Shown: positions 59,701-64,000 of the stretch, piece by piece
Numbering within the stretch: the stretch's first letter is position 1
How the letters are laid out: each line of letters begins with the position of its first letter
Assembly: GCA_965237875.1 (NCBI GenBank)
Contig: CBDEGP010000002.1
Span: forward strand, 682,001 to 746,000
Length of the DNA: 64,000 nucleotides
Direction of reading: 5' to 3'
Origin: DAOUJI01 sp965237875
GTDB taxonomy: Bacteria; Chloroflexota; Dehalococcoidia; Lucifugimonadales; JAGWBF01
Program-made: the position numbers and the translations under genes
Notes under the pieces: generated by a model
Seen by the model: the letters and a program-made list of their open reading frames with translations, nothing else
Told to the model about the DNA's origin: nothing
Database searches by the model: none

Positions 59701-61575
59701 ATGAAGATTCGGTCTATTTTCCGTAACCCGATGGGCATAATGGCCCTGTCTCTGGCGCTGGTGTTTCTAATAGCAGGCGCCTGCGGAGGTGACGCAACTC
59801 CCACATCGGAGTCGACCGACACCCCTCAGCCTACCGCCACACAGGCGCCTCAGCCGACTGCTGAGCCCACGGACGCCCCGGACGCTCCGTCAGCCACGTC
59901 CACTCCGATGTCTGCCCCGCCTACAGCAACTCCCACGGCTGCTCCTAAGCCAACAGAACCCCCAGCCGCGATGGTCCCCGTTGAGGAGAGGTTGTTGGTA
60001 GGCAGCGATATAAACGTCGAGTCCAACGACCCGACCCGGGCGTCGTCCTTTAACCAGCCTCAGTACGTACACATGTACGAGGCCCTGGTGCGCTATGACC
60101 CGCTGGGGCAGATGGAACCCATGCTGGCCGAGTCCTGGGAAGCCAGCGCCGACAAGATGACCTGGACCTTCAATCTTCGCAAGGGAGTGAAGTTCCACAG
60201 GGACTTCGGCGAGTTCAACACCGGCGACCTGATGGAGACGCTGGTCCACGAGGCCCGGGAGGAGTCGCAATCCACACGTAAGGCATTGTGGAACAACCAG
60301 GTAATTCCGAACCTGGAAATCGTGGACGACCACACAGTGATATTCCACCTTGCAGAGCCCACCATCAACTTTGACTGGATACTAAGCAACCGGAATACCA
60401 CCTACATATTCAGCAAAGCGCACTTAGACTCCGAAGGAGACGAGGGTGTGGCGACTAGCCCTGTAGGCACGGGCCCGTACCAGCACGTGGAGCGAGTGTC
60501 CGGGGCCTATGTGCTGCACGAAAGGGTGCCCTACGAACACTGGCGCGTGACGCCGGACTTCGCCGAGGTGCAGGTATTCAACATTAAGGAGGCCGCCACC
60601 CGGATGGCAGAGCTTCTGACAGGCCAGATTCACATGACTCTGCTGCCGCCGGACCTGGAGCGCACCGCCGTGGGCAGCGGCATGGTCTCCATAGCGTCCA
60701 AGATACCTCACTCCAACCCATACCTGCTCTACGGCGGGACTTTCTACCCCGACAAGTTCGTGGGCAAGAGGACGGGCGAGTTCCCGGACCTGCCCTTCTC
60801 AGACACCTTCCACCCAGCCACCGACGTGCCCTGGGTGAACAAGAAGGTGAGGGAAGCGTTGAACCGTGCCGTGGACCGGAAGGCGATCCTTAACACTATC
60901 CTCGGGGGCAAGGGTGAACTGGCCCACGTGCATCCCTACCATCGCACCATTCGCGGCTGGAACCCGGAGTGGGAAGAGAGGTTCGAGGAGAAGTACGGGT
61001 ACGATCCCGAACGGGCCAAGGAGCTGTTGAAGGAGGCCGAGGCCGAGATAGGCCAGCCCCTTGACTGGTCCAAGGTGTTGTTCCTGATAGGCAAGCAGCC
61101 CAACTTCCCCCAGGGACCCGAGCTCACCCAGGCCATCTTCAACTACTGGAAGGCCATCGGCATACCTGTAGACGAAAGAACGGAAGTCAAGGAGCACGCC
61201 AGCTACACGCCGGCCTTCAGGACTGCGTCATGGGGCGGTGTGGCCTGGATGGACAACGCGGGCCGCTGGGAAGAGCCCAGCAACGTCCAGATATATCTCT
61301 ACAGCGGGCGGGAAGCGGTCAACTTCTGCTGCCAGTTCTTCGAGAATGACACCATCGACACCCTCTACGAGGAGTTGCTCACGGTGACGGACCTGGACAG
61401 ACGCCACGAGATTCTGCAAGACATCGGAGACGTGGTGTTCGAGGAGTATGCTTTCATGCCGTTGTTCCATCTGCCCAGCCTATTCACGGTGGACCCCAAC
61501 GTTGTGGCTGACCACATAACTTCGGGTGTGTGGGGAATCAGAGACCTGGAATACACAGTCGCAGTCAAGAAGTAA
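59701..61575 (+). CDS. Peptide/nickel-type ABC substrate-binding lipoprotein (intact copy)
   Basis: 624 residues from ATG 59701, 4 bp after GGAGGGAG. Lipoprotein signal (FLIAGACGG), Pro/Thr/Ala-rich linker of ~75 residues, then a family 5 solute-binding domain: LLVGSDINVESNDPTRAS, MYEALVRYDPLGQMEPMLAESWE, VPWVNKKVREALNRAVDRKAIL, PYHRTIRGWNPEWEERF, and GVWGIRDLEYTVAVKK at the end. Binds an oligopeptide, glycoside or nickel-like ligand and hands it to the DppBC-like permeases. Followed by a hairpin terminator. Confidence 0.93.
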   Translation: MKIRSIFRNPMGIMALSLALVFLIAGACGGDATPTSESTDTPQPTATQAPQPTAEPTDAPDAPSATSTPMSAPPTATPTAAPKPTEPPAAMVPVEERLLVGSDINVESNDPTRASSFNQPQYVHMYEALVRYDPLGQMEPMLAESWEASADKMTWTFNLRKGVKFHRDFGEFNTGDLMETLVHEAREESQSTRKALWNNQVIPNLEIVDDHTVIFHLAEPTINFDWILSNRNTTYIFSKAHLDSEGDEGVATSPVGTGPYQHVERVSGAYVLHERVPYEHWRVTPDFAEVQVFNIKEAATRMAELLTGQIHMTLLPPDLERTAVGSGMVSIASKIPHSNPYLLYGGTFYPDKFVGKRTGEFPDLPFSDTFHPATDVPWVNKKVREALNRAVDRKAILNTILGGKGELAHVHPYHRTIRGWNPEWEERFEEKYGYDPERAKELLKEAEAEIGQPLDWSKVLFLIGKQPNFPQGPELTQAIFNYWKAIGIPVDERTEVKEHASYTPAFRTASWGGVAWMDNAGRWEEPSNVQIYLYSGREAVNFCCQFFENDTIDTLYEELLTVTDLDRRHEILQDIGDVVFEEYAFMPLFHLPSLFTVDPNVVADHITSGVWGIRDLEYTVAVKK

Positions 61576-61602
61576 CCCGGAACTTAAACGGCGCTCCGTT
61601 AT

Positions 61603-61643
61603 GAGGGCGGGCAGCGGGTCGACAAGGCCGAATGCCCGCCCTC
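61603..61643 (+). terminator. Hairpin terminator between convergent genes
   Basis: GAGGGCGGGCA (61603-61613) and TGCCCGCCCTC (61633-61643), 11 bp perfect, 28 bp after the binding-protein stop, facing the ATPase genes. No T-run. Confidence 0.55.
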
Positions 61644-61699
61644 TAAGCTGTGCGTTCGGTTGGCCTGCGGGACACCCGGCTTCTAAGCGCCTGTTCGTA

Positions 61700-61800
61700 G
61701 ATGGATACGGGCGACCGGCCGGTCGCCCGTGCGTGGTCCGTTGCGCGCGGCGCGATGCTTGCGCTTTCAAGCAACTGAAAGCAGTTACTCACTGTTGCAC
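61700..61800. repeat. Interspersed palindromic repeat, copy C
   Basis: A perfect 24-bp palindrome ACGGGCGACCGG/CCGGTCGCCCGT at 61707-61730, then GAAAGCAGTTACTCA at about 61779-61793. Same GGGCGACCG palindrome and GCAGTTACT block as copies A and B, in the same order. The rest of the gap 61576-61884 shows no gene. Confidence 0.65.
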
Positions 61801-61884
61801 GGCCTGTCGGCAGGGCGTAGGGATGAACAGGGCCAAGCTGGACGAGAAATGCGACAGGTTCTAGGAGCGGGAGCCGCTGGCGGC

Positions 61885-62856
61885 TCAGTCGTAGAGGTGG
61901 CAGGCCACGTTGTGGCCGTTGCCCATGTCTTTGAGGAACGGGACCTCTTGTGAGCATCTGTCAAAGGCCATGGGGCATCTGGGGTTGAAGCGGCACCCTG
62001 AGGGCGGATTGATGGGAGAAGGCACCTCTCCCTCGAGGACGATTTCCTCTCGAACGGTGTCCGGGTGGGACGGCAGAGCGGCCGAGAACAACGCCTTGGT
62101 GTACGGATGCAGGGGATCCTGGTACAGCTCTTCAGTTGGGCCGTGCTCCACGATTTTCCCCAGGTACATCACGGCTGTGCCGTGCGCCATATACCTGACA
62201 GTCGCCAGGTTGTGAGCCACGAGGAGATAGGCCACCCCGGTTTGCTGCTGCAGGTCCACCAGCAAATTCATGACCTGGGCCCTGATGGACACGTCCAACG
62301 CCGACACCGGTTCATCCAGGATAATCAGCTTGGGATAGGAAGCCAGGGCTGAGGCCACCGCCACCCGCTGACGCTGCCCTCCGCTGAACTCGTGAGGGTA
62401 CAGGTTGGCCTGTTCCCTGTGGAGGCCGACCTGCTCTAAAACTTCGGAAACCCGCCGGTCCTTTTCCTCCGGCGATACTTTGCGGTTCACCACAAGCGCT
62501 TCAGCTACTATGTCCTTCACCTTCATCCTGGGGCTCAGTGACGACCAAGGGTCTTGGAATACGGCCTGCACCTCAGTGCGGAACTCTTTGAGGTCCTGTC
62601 CTCTGAAACCCTGGATGTCCCTGCCCTCCAGCAGGATGCGGCCGTCGGTGGGCGTCTCCAGCTTCAGCATCAGCTTTGCCGTCGTCGTCTTCCCGCAGCC
62701 GGACTCTCCGACCAACCCCAATGTCTCACCGTGTCCAATGGAGAAGTTTATTCCATCCACGGCTTGGACGTGGCCGATGGTCTTCATGAACACGAGGCCC
62801 CGGGTCACCGGGAAGTGTTTCTTGAGGTCCTCAACTCGAATAAGGTCTTCTTGCAT
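61885..62856 (-). CDS. Peptide/nickel-type ABC transporter ATPase, DppF/OppF-like
   Basis: 323 residues from ATG 62856, 2 bp after the stop of the first ATPase. Walker A GESGCGKTT, signature EFSGGQRQRVAVA, Walker B LIILDEPVSALD, H-loop VAHNLATVRYM; the C-terminal oligopeptide-type extension ends with a Cys-containing segment (GCRFNPRCPMAFDRCSQ) typical of the family, which binds a [4Fe-4S] cluster in some DppD/F proteins. Partner of 62859-63869. Confidence 0.94.
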   Translation of the reverse strand: MQEDLIRVEDLKKHFPVTRGLVFMKTIGHVQAVDGINFSIGHGETLGLVGESGCGKTTTAKLMLKLETPTDGRILLEGRDIQGFRGQDLKEFRTEVQAVFQDPWSSLSPRMKVKDIVAEALVVNRKVSPEEKDRRVSEVLEQVGLHREQANLYPHEFSGGQRQRVAVASALASYPKLIILDEPVSALDVSIRAQVMNLLVDLQQQTGVAYLLVAHNLATVRYMAHGTAVMYLGKIVEHGPTEELYQDPLHPYTKALFSAALPSHPDTVREEIVLEGEVPSPINPPSGCRFNPRCPMAFDRCSQEVPFLKDMGNGHNVACHLYD

Positions 62857-62858
62857 GT

Positions 62859-63869
62859 CTATTCGCCGGCTGTTTCTTCCCACTCGGAATCAAGTCTCCA
62901 GCAGTTGGCCGTATGGCCGTCGGAGACGGCGTAGGACTTCGGATATTCTTCATAGCAATGGGGCTGAGCATAGATGCAGCGGGAGGCGAATCTGCACCCC
63001 TCCGGCAGATCGAACATAGGGGGCGGCTGTCCTTCGATGGAGAAGAGGCGCTCCGTGCGTTCCATCTGGGGCACCGACGCTATGAGGGCCTGAGTATAGG
63101 GGTGGCTCGGCTTGTTGAACAGGTCCCTCACGTCTGCGCTCTCGACGATGCGGCCCGCATACATCACCGCCACCCGGTCACACATCCGGGCCACGATTCC
63201 GAAATCGTGAGTGATGAAAATGATGGCGAGGCCGGTTTCCGCCTGTATGTCTTTGAGGAGACGGAGGTACTGGAGTTGGATGGTCACGTCAAGGGCCGTA
63301 GTGGGCTCGTCCGCTATGATCACCTTGGGGAAGGACGACAGCCCGATGGCGCCGACCACTCGCTGCTTCATGCCGCCGCTCATCTGGTGTGGGTAGTCAT
63401 CCATGCGGCGTTCCGGGGCCGCAATCTTCACGCCTCTAAGGGCCTCTATCGCCTGGTTCACCATGCTCTTGTGGGAACCGCCGTGGGTGTTGTGGGTCCT
63501 CAGCGCCTCTACGAGCTGGTTGCCGATGGTGAACACGGGGTTCAATGATGTCTGCGGGTCCTGGAGGATCATGGATATGCGGCGTCCACGGACCTCCCTC
63601 ATCTCCTTTTCGGACTTTTCCAGCAGGTTCTCGCCTTCAAGGAGCACCTCCCCCTCGACGATCCGCGCAGCGGGTCTGGGTATGAGTCTCAGTATCGACA
63701 AGGCAGTCATTGACTTGCCGCACCCTGACTCGCCGACAATGCCCAGAGTCTCCCCTTCGGAAACCGAAAAGGTGATCCCATCAACAGCCCTGGCGATGCC
63801 TCGGCGGTTGAAGAAATAGGTGTGGAGGTTGTTGACCTCCAATAACGGCTTTTTGGTGTCTTGCGCCAT
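62859..63869 (-). CDS. Peptide/nickel-type ABC transporter ATPase, DppD/OppD-like
   Basis: 336 residues. Walker A GESGCGKSM, signature QMSGGMKQRVVGA, Walker B KVIIADEPTTALD, H-loop ITHDFGIVARM, and the C-terminal extension with GCRFASRCIYAQPHC. Energises the duplicated importers encoded on the other strand. It is transcribed away from them from its own promoter, so one ATPase pair probably serves both permease pairs. Confidence 0.94.
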   Translation of the reverse strand: MAQDTKKPLLEVNNLHTYFFNRRGIARAVDGITFSVSEGETLGIVGESGCGKSMTALSILRLIPRPAARIVEGEVLLEGENLLEKSEKEMREVRGRRISMILQDPQTSLNPVFTIGNQLVEALRTHNTHGGSHKSMVNQAIEALRGVKIAAPERRMDDYPHQMSGGMKQRVVGAIGLSSFPKVIIADEPTTALDVTIQLQYLRLLKDIQAETGLAIIFITHDFGIVARMCDRVAVMYAGRIVESADVRDLFNKPSHPYTQALIASVPQMERTERLFSIEGQPPPMFDLPEGCRFASRCIYAQPHCYEEYPKSYAVSDGHTANCWRLDSEWEETAGE

Positions 63870-63875
63870 ATTTCC

Positions 63876-63932
63876 GGCGGTTTAACCGCCTACTCCGTCG
63901 GTTATTATAGCGGCTAACTCAGAATGTGTCTG
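63876..63932 (-). promoter_or_regulatory. Promoter and hairpin leader of the ATPase operon
   Basis: On the minus strand CAGACA (63932-63927) and TATAAT (63909-63904) with a 17-bp spacer. Nearer the gene, GGCGGTT-T-AACCGCC at 63876-63890 forms a 7-bp stem ending 6 bp before the ATG, where it could cover the ribosome-binding site. Confidence 0.55.
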
Positions 63933-63943
63933 TAGCAAATGAA

Positions 63944-64000
63944 TGGAGCCGACGGTGGGATTCGAACCCACGGCCTGCGGTTTACGAAACCGCTGCTCTG
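63944..64000 (-). tRNA. tRNA-Thr (CGT anticodon), 5' end missing
   Basis: Reading the minus strand from 64000: end of the D-arm, anticodon arm GCGGTTT-CGT-AAACCGC, variable loop, T-arm GTGGGTTCGAATCCCAC, acceptor 3' strand CGTCGGC, discriminator T and an encoded CCA at 63946-63944. Anticodon CGT reads ACG, so threonine. The 5' acceptor strand and most of the D-arm lie beyond base 64000. Confidence 0.93.

Noticed and set aside
1..64000. tRNA-Sec, selB or other Sec-insertion genes
   Set aside because: Looked for and not found in this window; they would have to lie elsewhere in the genome.

Overview
The window looks like a chromosomal segment of an uncultivated Chloroflexota bacterium, probably Dehalococcoidia / SAR202-like. 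This is inferred from gene content, not from a marker-gene tree: several luciferase-like flavin monooxygenases, many stand-alone alpha/beta and amidohydrolase enzymes, a soluble-transhydrogenase/PGI/6-phosphogluconate dehydrogenase cluster, C5-pathway haem genes, an archaeal-type methionyl-tRNA synthetase, frequent TTG/GTG starts, and extracytoplasmic lipoproteins with long Pro/Thr linkers. Most genes are GC-rich; the one clear exception by eye is the 30.4-33.1 kb gene. Several sure genes (rsmI, radC, gmk) end in TGA, so TGA is a normal stop codon here.

Layout. 1-8.1 kb, mostly minus strand: hemL (cut by the left edge) and hemA, two alpha/beta hydrolases, a metallophosphoesterase, a thiolase-fold protein without its nucleophilic Cys, and an S51 peptidase; embedded on the plus strand are a mazE antitoxin followed by a mazF toxin wrecked by a small repeat insertion, and a sugar nucleotidyltransferase. 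8.3-12.9 kb, plus strand: radC, rsmI, metG, prenyl diphosphate synthase. 12.9-21.3 kb, minus strand: a tightly packed nine-gene run (unknown TIM-barrel-like protein, tyrA, aroA, gmk, an ABC-2 exporter pair, lipA, a small unknown, an amidohydrolase) with ATGA/TAATG start-stop overlaps. 21.4-24.5 kb: a NYN-domain protein, an AroQ-fold protein that has lost most catalytic residues, and a DHA3-type MFS exporter.

24.5-28.6 kb is the most unusual stretch. A lone jelly-roll protein is followed by one reading frame interrupted only by two TGA codons, each at the first Cys position of a thioredoxin CxxC motif and each followed by the same bacterial SECIS-like hairpin: a lipoprotein with two tandem selenocysteine thioredoxin domains. 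Next come a broken and an intact RCC1-type beta-propeller lipoprotein. 28.7-36.4 kb, minus strand: an MFS transporter, a large AT-richer SIR2 + PIN fusion protein that looks like a single-gene anti-phage defence effector, a bacterial PH-domain protein, a DUF3179 lipoprotein and a CcdA/DsbD-like thiol-redox membrane protein.

36.7-50.6 kb is mainly metabolic: sthA-pgi-HAD-gnd, three LLM flavin oxidoreductases, a frameshifted cupin, an enoyl-CoA hydratase, a two-component system and a cytochrome P450. 50.7-63.9 kb holds an MFS exporter and a duplicated peptide/nickel-type ABC importer: two permease pairs, one complete binding protein, one lacking its signal peptide, one C-terminal remnant, a HpcH/HpaI aldolase, and the two ATPases on the opposite strand. 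A tRNA-Thr(CGT) is cut by the right edge. Short palindromic interspersed repeats lie at about 5.6, 9.95, 45.6 and 61.7 kb.
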